The notes below the pieces were generated by a model, which was not told the origin of the DNA, did no database searches, and saw only the letters and a program-made list of their open reading frames with translations. Positions 6,901-12,961 of a stretch of DNA of 14,391 bases are shown piece by piece. The position numbers and the translations under genes were made by a program. Each line of letters begins with the position of its first letter. The stretch's first letter is position 1. The stretch spans positions 1 through 14,391 of the forward strand of contig JAZOMF010000073.1 in assembly GCA_045653805.1 (NCBI GenBank), written 5' to 3'. Origin of the DNA: SVTX01 sp045653805. Its GTDB lineage: Bacteria; Bacillota; Clostridia; Oscillospirales; CAG-272.

Positions 6901-6940
6901 AATACCGTAAATTATCATGAAACAGAAGGTAGGTGTCGGA

Positions 6941-7543
6941 ATGAACAGAAGACTGAAAGAGGCACGCTTAAAAAAGAAAATGAAGGTTACTGAGATAGCC
7001 GAAATCATCGGTGTCAGTCAACCCACAATGAGCAGCTGGGAAGCAGGGCGTGCAGATCCATCTCTTGAAAATCTTGTAAAGCTGGCAGAGAACTACGGCG
7101 TTACGGTGGATTACCTTCTGGGACGGGATTTACTGCCTCACTCTGAGACTTCCGTCAAACTCATTTCGCCGTCCGCCCTCTCGATGTATCATAATCGCCC
7201 GGTATGGGTTCAAGGCTGCGGTTGGGCTTTGGTAAATGCTACTGAACATTGCTTCGTCCTTGCTGATAAAAGTATCGTTCCGTTCTCGGATACCGCTGAG
7301 ACCTATTCCATTCCCTCTCGTTACGGAGAAACCGCTCTCCCTGACGAACCTCCGTTAGACCGTGAGGCAATCAAAGAATTAGATTCGGTTTGGGTAGAGC
7401 CAATCTCTCAGGATCTCCACTTGCGCGATGAGCTGCGCGGATGGTATACAGTCAGAGGACTGTACGTAGAAAACTCCCGTGGAAACCGATTCTATTTGGA
7501 CTCCTACTCAGCCAATTGGTTTGCTTTTGCAAAGAAAGCTTAA
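6941..7543 (+). CDS. XRE-family HTH transcriptional regulator with unknown C-terminal domain, 200 aa
   Basis: The N-terminal 63 residues form a Cro/C1-type helix-turn-helix: LKEARLKKKMKVTEIAEIIG, then VSQPTMSSWEAGRADPSLEN, then VTVDYLLG. The remaining 135 or so residues match no domain I recognise. They contain several Trp and Tyr (VWVQGCGWALVNA, LRGWYTVRGLYV, YSANWFAF) and lack the Ser-Lys pair of LexA-type self-cleaving repressors. They may sense a ligand or mediate dimer formation. I prefer the ATG at 6941, with AGGTAGGTG just upstream, over the ATG at 6917, which lies only about 10 bases from the predicted transcription start. It is divergent from the long operon, with candidate operators between, so it probably represses that operon and itself, keeping the element quiet. 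A homologue acting as activator is possible. Confidence 0.85.
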   Translation: MNRRLKEARLKKKMKVTEIAEIIGVSQPTMSSWEAGRADPSLENLVKLAENYGVTVDYLLGRDLLPHSETSVKLISPSALSMYHNRPVWVQGCGWALVNATEHCFVLADKSIVPFSDTAETYSIPSRYGETALPDEPPLDREAIKELDSVWVEPISQDLHLRDELRGWYTVRGLYVENSRGNRFYLDSYSANWFAFAKKA

Positions 7544-7557
7544 CAAAAAACAGTAAT

Positions 7558-7590
7558 TTAGGGCGATGACTGTAATGGTCATCGCCCTAA
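7558..7590 (+). terminator. Hairpin after the XRE gene
   Basis: A perfect 13-bp inverted repeat (7558-7570 with 7578-7590, TTAGGGCGATGAC and its complement) with a 7-nt loop lies 14 bases after the stop. The following bases (TTAGTTGATT) are T-rich but not a clean run, so termination on the plus strand is likely but not certain. Confidence 0.7.
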
Positions 7591-7612
7591 TTAGTTGATT
7601 ATAATGTTAACC

Positions 7613-7640
7613 AAAAAAGCATCGGATATTTCACCGATGC
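7613..7640 (-). terminator. Terminator of the SLOG-like gene
   Basis: On the minus strand GCATCGG pairs with CCGATGC around an 8-nt loop, then TTTTTT (7618-7613). It lies about 140 bases after the stop of the gene at 7778. The stretch 7641-7777 between them shows no open frame, RNA gene or repeat that I can support. Confidence 0.75.
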
Positions 7641-7777
7641 CTATACCAAACAACGCCACGAAATATTTTACGGCGGCTGAAACTTTAGATTATCCTGACT
7701 TTTATCATCGGTTGCCCAATGTTGCGGAAGACACTAACGTTGCTCACCAAGAACTCTAATTTTTAGCGTTGATGATA

Positions 7778-8254
7778 TCAATAATTATATTCTGCGTCAT
7801 GCAGGTTGACAATCTTCTTATCAAGCTTCTGCGCATACTTCATAGCGGTGTATGCACCGCCCTCTTCCCGTTCTATGTAGCAGACAAACAGATCGCACTG
7901 CTCAACCATCCAACGGTTACATTTGGTGATTGCTCCCTTTGGATGCGTTTTGCCGATGCACTCGGGTATCATTACGTTATCATAATAATCCTCGTAGTAT
8001 TCCATATCCTTCTCAGGATACGGGAGGACGCAAATAAACTCGTTGTTTGCCTTTCCCATTGCGTTCTGTACCCGTTTGACGACCGTGGCTGCATAGCGAT
8101 CAAATTCACCCTTTCTGCCTATATAGATCTCCACGAAGGGCTTGGTTCGAATAAGGTCTTTCAGCAACTCGTAGAGATTATCATCAAGAACTCTGTGACC
8201 GTTAAAGTCCCGATGACCAAAGAGGACTACTCTATAGGTATCATCTACCCACAC
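7778..8254 (-). CDS. SLOG/DUF1273-like nucleotide-binding-fold protein, 158 aa
   Basis: The start is a GTG at 8254, supported by AAAGGAGGG 7 bases upstream. Three features fit the SLOG (DUF1273/YpsA-like) Rossmann-type fold: VVLFGHRDF at residues 9-17, IYIGRKGEFDRY at 43-54 (strand, G-rich loop, acid), and CDLFVCYIEREEGGAYTAM at 120-138 followed by KKIVNL. SLOG proteins are thought to bind nucleotides or nucleotide-derived ligands, and some act as sensors or effectors in conflict systems. This one is a stand-alone domain with no fused effector. It has its own promoter, with a palindrome over the -35, and is divergent from the XRE gene at 8420, so the two are probably a regulated pair. The ligand is unknown. 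Family assignment is by motif pattern only. Confidence 0.75.
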   Translation of the reverse strand: MWVDDTYRVVLFGHRDFNGHRVLDDNLYELLKDLIRTKPFVEIYIGRKGEFDRYAATVVKRVQNAMGKANNEFICVLPYPEKDMEYYEDYYDNVMIPECIGKTHPKGAITKCNRWMVEQCDLFVCYIEREEGGAYTAMKYAQKLDKKIVNLHDAEYNY

Positions 8255-8291
8255 AGCTCATCCCTCCTTTTTACTCTCGATTTTCAATACC

Positions 8292-8320
8292 ATTATACCA
8301 TATATATGATAAAATATCAA
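8292..8320 (-). promoter_or_regulatory. Promoter of the SLOG-like gene
   Basis: The minus strand reads TTGATA (8320-8315), 17 bases, then TATAAT (8297-8292). Transcription would begin near 8285, about 30 nt before the GTG start. Confidence 0.8.
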
Positions 8321-8388
8321 CTATTAGTTATGATGTTATCCGAATATATTCTGTATTATTTCTCGTTTATAATCTATACTATTAGTTA
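8319..8388. promoter_or_regulatory. Paired operator candidates, (A)ACTATTAGTT
   Basis: ACTATTAGTT occurs at 8320-8329 and 8378-8387, 58 bases apart, in the same orientation. The first copy, with the preceding A, is a complete palindrome around its central base (AACTA-T-TAGTT) and overlaps the -35 of the SLOG promoter. The second sits just after the candidate -10 of the XRE promoter. This is the expected layout for an autoregulating repressor controlling two divergent promoters. Confidence 0.55.
8345..8373 (+). promoter_or_regulatory. Probable promoter of the 108-aa XRE gene
   Basis: A TATAAT lies at 8368-8373. The -35 position 17 bases upstream (8345-8350, TATATT) is poor, so the promoter may be weak or need help. 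The start gives a leader of about 40 nt with a GGGGGA ribosome site. Confidence 0.5.
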
Positions 8389-8419
8389 AGGAATACTACG
8401 GATATTTAAGGGGGATAAC

Positions 8420-8746
8420 ATGAACACATCTTCTATTGGAAAGCGGATACGCAAGTATCGTGAAAATAAAGGCTGGCGTCAAGAGGATTTCGCGGAAAAA
8501 ATCGGTTTGAGTGTAACATATACAGGTATGATTGAGAGAGGTGAAAAGGTTCCGAAACTGGAAACTTTTATTACTATCGCAAATGCTCTCGGAGTATCGT
8601 CCGATCTTCTGCTTGCAGACGTTCTGGAAACCGGATATGACGTCAAATCATCCACCATGACCGAGGAGATCGCTAAACTCTCGCCCAATGAACGCGAGAG
8701 AATCTATAAGGTTGTTGGAGCAATGATTGAGTTTGATAAGAAATAA
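8420..8746 (+). CDS. XRE-family HTH repressor, 108 aa
   Basis: Residues 6-63 are a classic Cro/C1-type helix-turn-helix: IGKRIRKYRENKGWRQEDFA, IGLSVTYTGMIERGEKVPKL, ITIANALGVSSDLLL. The last 40 residues (EEIAKLSPNERERIYKVVGA) form a short helical tail like that of small phage and element repressors. The ATG at 8420 follows GGGGGAT. It lies divergent to the SLOG-like gene, with paired palindromic motifs on both promoters, so it is most likely the repressor of that gene and of itself. It has its own terminator at 8755-8782. The domain resembles that of the 200-aa regulator at 6941, but this protein lacks the long C-terminal domain. Confidence 0.88.
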   Translation: MNTSSIGKRIRKYRENKGWRQEDFAEKIGLSVTYTGMIERGEKVPKLETFITIANALGVSSDLLLADVLETGYDVKSSTMTEEIAKLSPNERERIYKVVGAMIEFDKK

Positions 8747-8754
8747 GTAATTGC

Positions 8755-8782
8755 GGCGGTCGGTTTTGCGATCGCCCTTTTT
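8755..8782 (+). terminator. Terminator of the 108-aa XRE gene
   Basis: GGCGGTCG (8755-8762) pairs with CGATCGCC (8769-8776, one G-U) around a 6-nt loop, followed after one C by TTTTT. Confidence 0.82.
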
Positions 8783-8791
8783 GATTCCAAT

Positions 8792-8820
8792 AAAAAAAGC
8801 GGGGCACCCATTGGTGCCCC
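8792..8820 (-). terminator. Terminator of the SLOG-HTH/AbrB/239-aa cluster
   Basis: On the minus strand a perfect 8-bp GGGGCACC/GGTGCCCC stem (8801-8820) with a 4-nt loop runs, after GC closure, into seven T (8798-8792). It lies 9 bases after the stop of the 239-aa gene. Confidence 0.88.
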
Positions 8821-8829
8821 TAAAACTCT

Positions 8830-9549
8830 TTACAGCATACTGTCTTCCGGTTCGCATTCATGCCGCATCTGATCTCTGCGTTTCTTCAAAGAATTCTCCA
8901 TAAAAGATCGAAGTATATCCGGATTTTGAGACGTTGCTGCATCCATAAAGTCATACCACTGCTCCGGCGTCATTCCCTTTTCGTCTGCCAGCTTCTTGAC
9001 CATCCCGTAGATCTCCGGTTTGCCGAGAACTGCATCCCTCTCTTCTATGTAAGCCGCATCTTGCAAAGCAACTGCCTCGGGATTCTCATCCAGCTCCTCG
9101 CTGATAATCGCCGATTTGTCTCCGACATTCTCGAAATACGGGAGATAAAAACTGATCTTGATCCAGCTTTCATCCGTCATAACTATATTCATTGATATAG
9201 CTCTTTCGGTTACCACCTTTAACAAGGACAACGTTTCACTGCCGAATTTACCGTTCTCAAACTCAATATCGATACGTGCGCAGTAGTTTACGTAGCTGAT
9301 CACGCTGCGAATTCTTCCCTGCTTCAACATTGCCAAACGGTCAAGCTTACCCTCGCAAAAGTCAAAATTCTCTTGATTTTCGGGAAGGATCACGTGCGGC
9401 ATCTGCTTGAAGCGTTCTCTTACGGCATTGAGTAGTTCAAGCTCCGCCCGCATCGCCTCACCCTTGGGCTCATTGCAAAAGACGTCAGGATGTGCATCAA
9501 AAACCTTTTTATAATCCTGCTCATAAACTAAATCTTTTAATCCACTCAA
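8830..9549 (-). CDS. Hypothetical protein, 239 aa, TTG start
   Basis: The start is a TTG at 9549 with AAGGAGG 7 bases upstream; the nearby ATG is out of frame and stops at once. The product is soluble and acidic, with no signal peptide. Motifs worth noting are FDFCEGKLDRLAMLKQGRIR (about 63-82), a strand-rich centre (ISYVNYCARIDIEFENGKFG, about 84-103), and a helical C-terminus with MTPEQWYDFMDAATSQNPDI (about 193-212). I recognise no family. It follows the AbrB-type gene by 12 bases and is followed by a strong terminator, so it is the last gene of a three-gene cluster. It may be the effector or a partner of the two regulators upstream of it. The central strand-rich part could be a small ligand- or protein-binding fold, but this is speculation. 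Confidence 0.78.
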   Translation of the reverse strand: MSGLKDLVYEQDYKKVFDAHPDVFCNEPKGEAMRAELELLNAVRERFKQMPHVILPENQENFDFCEGKLDRLAMLKQGRIRSVISYVNYCARIDIEFENGKFGSETLSLLKVVTERAISMNIVMTDESWIKISFYLPYFENVGDKSAIISEELDENPEAVALQDAAYIEERDAVLGKPEIYGMVKKLADEKGMTPEQWYDFMDAATSQNPDILRSFMENSLKKRRDQMRHECEPEDSML

Positions 9550-9561
9550 ACCATTACCTCC

Positions 9562-10509
9562 TTACTCGCCGACCTTGATATCCGCTGCAACCTTTTCAAA
9601 GAACACCTTCATATCCTCGACCGCTCCCTTGCCAAGCTCTTTATCGGTATAAGCCCAGATCGTAAGCGTTTGTAAATTAGGCGCCTCCCCAACGTCAAGG
9701 CAGCATTCTATGTTCGTGGATTTATAATCCTCGTACATGACCTTATATCCCTTAAAGCCTGCAACAGTAACATCCTCGATATCGCCGAGCTTTTTGTGAC
9801 CGGTTTCAGAATCAAAAATGCTATCGATGCTTTCCTTGGCGCTTTCGGCAATCTCATTACCCATAACAATGACCACTACGCGCTCATCAGCGCTCACAAT
9901 ACCTAATCCATTATCGATTTCAACCTCTGTTACAGTACTTACGTAAGTATTGTCCGGAAGTGAGAAAGAGATATTACCGATATGGAATCTTCCTGCTCTG
10001 TAGAGAACTCTCGCGATATTTGAACCGGAATCTCTGCGAATCTTGGAAACACAGTTATCGCAAAGACGATATTTCTTGCCTCCCGGGATAATCGCGCCGC
10101 AATGAGCACAGGCATATACTACGGGAGTGAGTATGAGAACTCCGTCATTGGCATCCATGGTTACAGCTCCGGTCTCGCCGATGTTCAAGGCTCGTCTGAA
10201 ATCTGCGGGTAGCACGATGCGACCAAGCTCATCCACCTTTCTCTCGCAAATGGTTCTGACCTTTCCGGGGAGGTCGTTACCATCCTCTCTGATCGTCTTC
10301 AGACAATCAGAACAAAAATGGTATTTTGAATTCGGCTCAATCGGTTTGCCGCAAAGCGAGCAGACGCTCGTATTAGGGCTGATGATGATTGCATCATCCA
10401 TGAGCGTAATGGCGACGGGATTTTTCGCTTTAAAGCCAAGCTCCTCCATTACTTCCTTGGGGATTACAACTCTTCCGAGCGCGTCAATTTCTTTTTGATA
10501 CTGTTTCAT
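9562..10509 (-). CDS. Double AbrB/SpoVT-domain protein with two zinc ribbons and C-terminal domain, 315 aa
   Basis: Two AbrB/SpoVT swapped-hairpin DNA-binding domains are visible: residues 6-45 (EIDALGRVVIPKEVMEELGF) and 88-130 (CERKVDELGRIVLPADFRRA). Each is followed by a four-cysteine zinc ribbon: C50, C53, C66, C69 and C134, C137, C150, C153. The AbrB-zinc unit is thus duplicated within one chain. Residues about 168-315 form a separate strand-rich domain I do not recognise (DERVVVIVMGNEIAESAKES, NLQTLTIWAYTDKE). Typical AbrB-family regulators are under 200 residues and act as dimers or tetramers; a tandem chain could form its own pair of binding faces. The ATG at 10509 follows AAAGGAGAT. 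It lies 28 bases after the SLOG-HTH gene and 12 before the 239-aa gene. A transition-state-type transcription regulator is most likely; the C-terminal domain may sense a signal. Confidence 0.85.
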   Translation of the reverse strand: MKQYQKEIDALGRVVIPKEVMEELGFKAKNPVAITLMDDAIIISPNTSVCSLCGKPIEPNSKYHFCSDCLKTIREDGNDLPGKVRTICERKVDELGRIVLPADFRRALNIGETGAVTMDANDGVLILTPVVYACAHCGAIIPGGKKYRLCDNCVSKIRRDSGSNIARVLYRAGRFHIGNISFSLPDNTYVSTVTEVEIDNGLGIVSADERVVVIVMGNEIAESAKESIDSIFDSETGHKKLGDIEDVTVAGFKGYKVMYEDYKSTNIECCLDVGEAPNLQTLTIWAYTDKELGKGAVEDMKVFFEKVAADIKVGE

Positions 10510-10537
10510 TTTTTTATCTCCTTTATATTTAATTAAA

Positions 10538-11284
10538 TTACATCTTTTCTTGGGAAGCTTTCAGATTTTCCCTACGTAAGGTTTCTCGTATTTCTCGCGA
10601 TGCCCTATTTGCCGCATGTTTTATAGCAGTTCCGCTTACTCCGTACTTGATACCGATCTGCGCGTATGAGGCTCCTGCCCAAACCCTGTTCAGAATGTCA
10701 CGATGCTTTTCGTCAAGTCCCTGCGCAAGCTCCATGATCCTCTTTTCGGTTTTCTCGGATGCAAGAGAGATGACGGTTTTCTTTTTGTTCCTCCTTAGCT
10801 TAGCGATTTCGTGACTTTCAGTATCTGCAAACGCAAGGTAATCGTAGGTGAAGATAACATCACACTGTGAGAAAATCCAACGTTGAATCGAGTGAACTCG
10901 CAGCATCATGTAAGAAGGACTTTCCTTATCTGCCTTACCGGTATATTCGCTTGCAACTGTAATTCCGTCAAATGTATTATCCGGAATATTGTTCAGGCTT
11001 CCGATTGACTCATAGAAGCTTCTGAGCTTCTCAACTCCTTCGGGGTAGTCCTCGGGATCAATGACCTTTAAGATTCTGATACGCTTATCAGGATATGTTG
11101 CTTTGAGCTTACCTACCTCCAACATAAAAAGTTGATGTGTCGTTGCCTGAGTAAATACCAAAAACTCAATCGAATCATTTTCCTCCACCACGCCTTGGAT
11201 CGCTTTTCTCATTCTATCTCTTAGATCTGAGTCGTACTGAGATCGCAATCCATAAAACGTACACTTTACTACTTTGCTCTCCAT
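10538..11284 (-). CDS. SLOG-like domain fused to sigma-region-4-like helix-turn-helix, 248 aa
   Basis: The N-terminal part (about 5-175) has a Rossmann-type pattern like that of SLOG/DUF1273 proteins: KCTFYGLRSQYDSDLRD (7-23), IEFLVFTQATTH (39-50), and SQCDVIFTYDYLAFADTESH (139-158) followed by KKTVISLA. The C-terminal part (about 188-237) is a sigma-region-4 or LuxR-like helix-turn-helix: LDEKHRDILNRVWAGASYAQ, then GIKYGVSGTAIKHAANRASR. The combination suggests a DNA-binding regulator controlled by a small, perhaps nucleotide-derived, ligand. The ATG at 11284 is the best start, with an AAGGGA site about 10 bases upstream. It leads the cluster with the AbrB-type and 239-aa genes. The domain order is unusual to my knowledge. 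It could also be an orphan sigma-like factor. Confidence 0.72.
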   Translation of the reverse strand: MESKVVKCTFYGLRSQYDSDLRDRMRKAIQGVVEENDSIEFLVFTQATTHQLFMLEVGKLKATYPDKRIRILKVIDPEDYPEGVEKLRSFYESIGSLNNIPDNTFDGITVASEYTGKADKESPSYMMLRVHSIQRWIFSQCDVIFTYDYLAFADTESHEIAKLRRNKKKTVISLASEKTEKRIMELAQGLDEKHRDILNRVWAGASYAQIGIKYGVSGTAIKHAANRASREIRETLRRENLKASQEKM

Positions 11285-11304
11285 TTTTTCATCATTCCCT
11301 TTCC

Positions 11305-11377
11305 TTCGGTGTATTTTTCAGTTTTCAAATGTTCACCGAATGTTGTATACGGTGTACATTTTCCCTCCAATTGTACA
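11305..11377. promoter_or_regulatory. Repeat-rich region upstream of the SLOG-HTH gene
   Basis: TTCGGTG (11305-11311) and CACCGAA (11334-11340) form an inverted pair. TGTACA occurs at 11353-11358 and 11372-11377, 19 bases apart. The second overlaps a candidate minus-strand -10, TACAAT (11375-11370), with a poor -35 (TTCCAT) 17 bases before. The cluster has to be transcribed from within 11285-11447 because a terminator lies just upstream, so these are candidate operators, though the promoter is weakly supported. Confidence 0.35.
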
Positions 11378-11447
11378 TAGAAAAGAGTGGGTATGGAATT
11401 TTTTGGTAGCGAATAAACACTACTTTTGTCGAAGCCATTGACGCAAT

Positions 11448-11489
11448 AAAAAAAGAATGCTATACTCTGCACATAGAATACAACATTCT
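11448..11489 (-). terminator. Terminator of the integrase gene
   Basis: On the minus strand AGAATG/CATTCT, with further inner pairs (mostly A-U and G-U) and a TCT/AGA top stem, forms a hairpin of about 15 pairs followed by seven T (11454-11448). It starts 4 bases after the integrase stop. Confidence 0.82.
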
Positions 11490-11493
11490 CTAC

Positions 11494-12426
11494 TCAATTA
11501 AAAAGCTTACCAAGACGGTTCATCATATCCTTTTTATGCTCCATTAGCGAATGAGCATAGCGGTTTAAGGTGACCGTCGAATTTTTATGCCCGAGTATTT
11601 CGGATAAGGTCTTTACGTCCATTCCGCATTCAAGGGCTCTCGTTGCAAAGGTATGTCTTAATGCATGGAATCCTCGGTGAGGAAGTCCGTGCTTTTTTAA
11701 TATCAGCTCATAGGTTCGCTGATAGGATCTTACGGAGATAACCTTGTCTCCCTGGCCTACCACGTACTTTGAGCCATTTTTCTTTTTCGTTTCTCGTAGC
11801 AACGGAACGAGTTGTCTTGGAATCGGTATAACGCGCATAGAAGTAGTGGTCTTGGGTAGGTTTACAAATCGAACGTAATTTCCCCTTTCATCCACATCAT
11901 CATGACAAGTCTTGCTGATACTGATCTCTTTCTTATCAAAATCAATATCGCTCCATTCAAGTGCAAGCAACTCACCTATGCGGAGACCTGTATAAAGACA
12001 TAATAGGATTCCTACCGTCTTGACACGCTTATCGTTTTTGATTGCTTCCTCAAGCACCTTCTGCTCATGAACGGTAAAGATCTGAACCTTCTTCTCCTCG
12101 ATCCTCGGTCTCTTGATCTTATCCGCCGCATAGGTCTGACACAGACCTATGGAAAAAGCCGTTTCGAGCGAGCCCTGGATAACAGCAACAATCAAATTCA
12201 GTGTGCTCGGTGCAAGTCCCTTGCCGGTCCTCTGATTTCCGCTTTTACTCATATCAACAATCTGTTGCTGTAAAAGCTGCGGTGTCAGTTCCTCCATCTC
12301 ATAGTTTCCAAGTCTCGGACTCAGATGGCAGCGTATAATTTGCGAATAGCGTGAATACGTTTTTGCCTTAGAGGTCGGTCCAACGTAGTTTTCCAACCAT
12401 TCACTTAACCATTCTTTGTATTTCAT
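11494..12426 (-). CDS. int: Tyrosine recombinase (phage-type integrase), 310 aa
   Basis: A site-specific recombinase that cuts and joins DNA through a phosphotyrosine intermediate to integrate and excise the element. The N-terminal region (about 1-100) is a SAM-like core-binding domain (WLSEWLENYVGPTSKAKTYS, then SPRLGNYEMEELTP). The catalytic domain has all expected residues: R149 (TGLRIGELLAL), K192 (PKTTTSMRVIP), H254 and R257 (HALRHTFA), H280 (LGHKN) and Y290 (NRYAHSL). At 310 residues it is shorter than Tn916-type integrases and lacks an obvious arm-binding N-terminal domain. The ATG at 12426 follows GAAAGGAG. It has its own promoter (12520-12548), a leader hairpin and a downstream terminator. 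No excisionase gene is evident next to it; the element's attachment sites are not identifiable from this window. Confidence 0.95.
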   Translation of the reverse strand: MKYKEWLSEWLENYVGPTSKAKTYSRYSQIIRCHLSPRLGNYEMEELTPQLLQQQIVDMSKSGNQRTGKGLAPSTLNLIVAVIQGSLETAFSIGLCQTYAADKIKRPRIEEKKVQIFTVHEQKVLEEAIKNDKRVKTVGILLCLYTGLRIGELLALEWSDIDFDKKEISISKTCHDDVDERGNYVRFVNLPKTTTSMRVIPIPRQLVPLLRETKKKNGSKYVVGQGDKVISVRSYQRTYELILKKHGLPHRGFHALRHTFATRALECGMDVKTLSEILGHKNSTVTLNRYAHSLMEHKKDMMNRLGKLFN

Positions 12427-12449
12427 ATACTTCAGCTCCTTTCTTTTTT

Positions 12450-12487
12450 AAAAACGAAAGCGGGAACCGCATATGTGCAGCTCCCGC
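12450..12487 (-). terminator. Terminator-like hairpin in the integrase leader
   Basis: On the minus strand GCGGGA pairs with TCCCGC, with a GCA/TGC inner stem around a CATA loop, followed by TTTCGTTTTT. It lies between the integrase promoter and the ribosome site, so it would act as an attenuator. Confidence 0.6.
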
Positions 12488-12519
12488 CAAGGTTTATATT
12501 TTTTTTGTTTGCTTCTCTT

Positions 12520-12548
12520 ATTATACCACATCTCGGAGATTAATTCAA
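12520..12548 (-). promoter_or_regulatory. Promoter of the integrase gene
   Basis: The minus strand reads TTGAAT (12548-12543), 17 bases, then TATAAT (12525-12520). Confidence 0.82.
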
Positions 12549-12568
12549 TAGATAGACTGTTACTTATA

Positions 12569-12961
12569 CTAAGTACACAGCAAAATCAGCTTTGCAACAA
12601 TCGCCTCTTCGCTCACATACGGTACTTCCCAGTAACGTGAGTCATAAGAATTTTCCGAGTTGTCTCCAAGCATCAGGTAATGCCCCTCCGGAACAATATA
12701 TCGGATGCCTTCTACCGTAATACTCTCTCCGCCCGATGCGGCAATACGCTTCACAAGAAGGTCGTCCTCATGCTTGAATATAACAATATCCCCGGTCTTC
12801 AAGTCCCCATACGGGCGAAGTCCGAGTATATAGCTTCCTTCTTCTAATGTTGGTTCCATCGAAGCCGTTGGAACGTATCCGATAAGCAGCACTGTCTGAA
12901 ATAACAAATAAACCAGCAGTGCTGCCAAAATCGGTATGAGCCAGATAAGCTTTTTCTTCAT
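12569..12961 (-). CDS. lepB: Small type I signal peptidase (S26), 130 aa
   Basis: A membrane-anchored protease that removes signal peptides outside the cytoplasmic membrane. There is one N-terminal membrane segment (about 5-28). The catalytic Ser is S34 in TASMEPTL and the general-base Lys is K71 in DLLVKRIA. The box E motif is GDNSENSYDSRYW (about 99-111). At 130 residues it is among the shortest members and lacks long insertions. The ATG at 12961 overlaps the DUF3268 stop as ATGA and has GGAGGTG upstream, so the two are translated together. No obvious terminator follows, so transcription could run into the integrase region. A dedicated peptidase for surface or transfer proteins of the element is plausible. 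The product ends at a TAG at 12571. Confidence 0.93.
   Translation of the reverse strand: MKKKLIWLIPILAALLVYLLFQTVLLIGYVPTASMEPTLEEGSYILGLRPYGDLKTGDIVIFKHEDDLLVKRIAASGGESITVEGIRYIVPEGHYLMLGDNSENSYDSRYWEVPYVSEEAIVAKLILLCT

Noticed and set aside
6917..6940. Earlier ATG of the 200-aa XRE gene
   Set aside because: It lies only about 10 bases after the predicted transcription start and lacks a ribosome site; the ATG at 6941 has one.
7641..7777. Possible remnant of a coding sequence
   Set aside because: All frames have stops and nothing recognisable is left; I see only intergenic DNA.
7769..8389. Plus-strand open frame of 206 codons
   Set aside because: Opposite the SLOG-like gene and running through its promoter; hydrophobic shadow product without a ribosome site.
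11269..11472. Minus-strand open frame of 67 codons before the SLOG-HTH gene
   Set aside because: It begins inside the integrase terminator, overlaps the next gene in another frame, and has no ribosome site.
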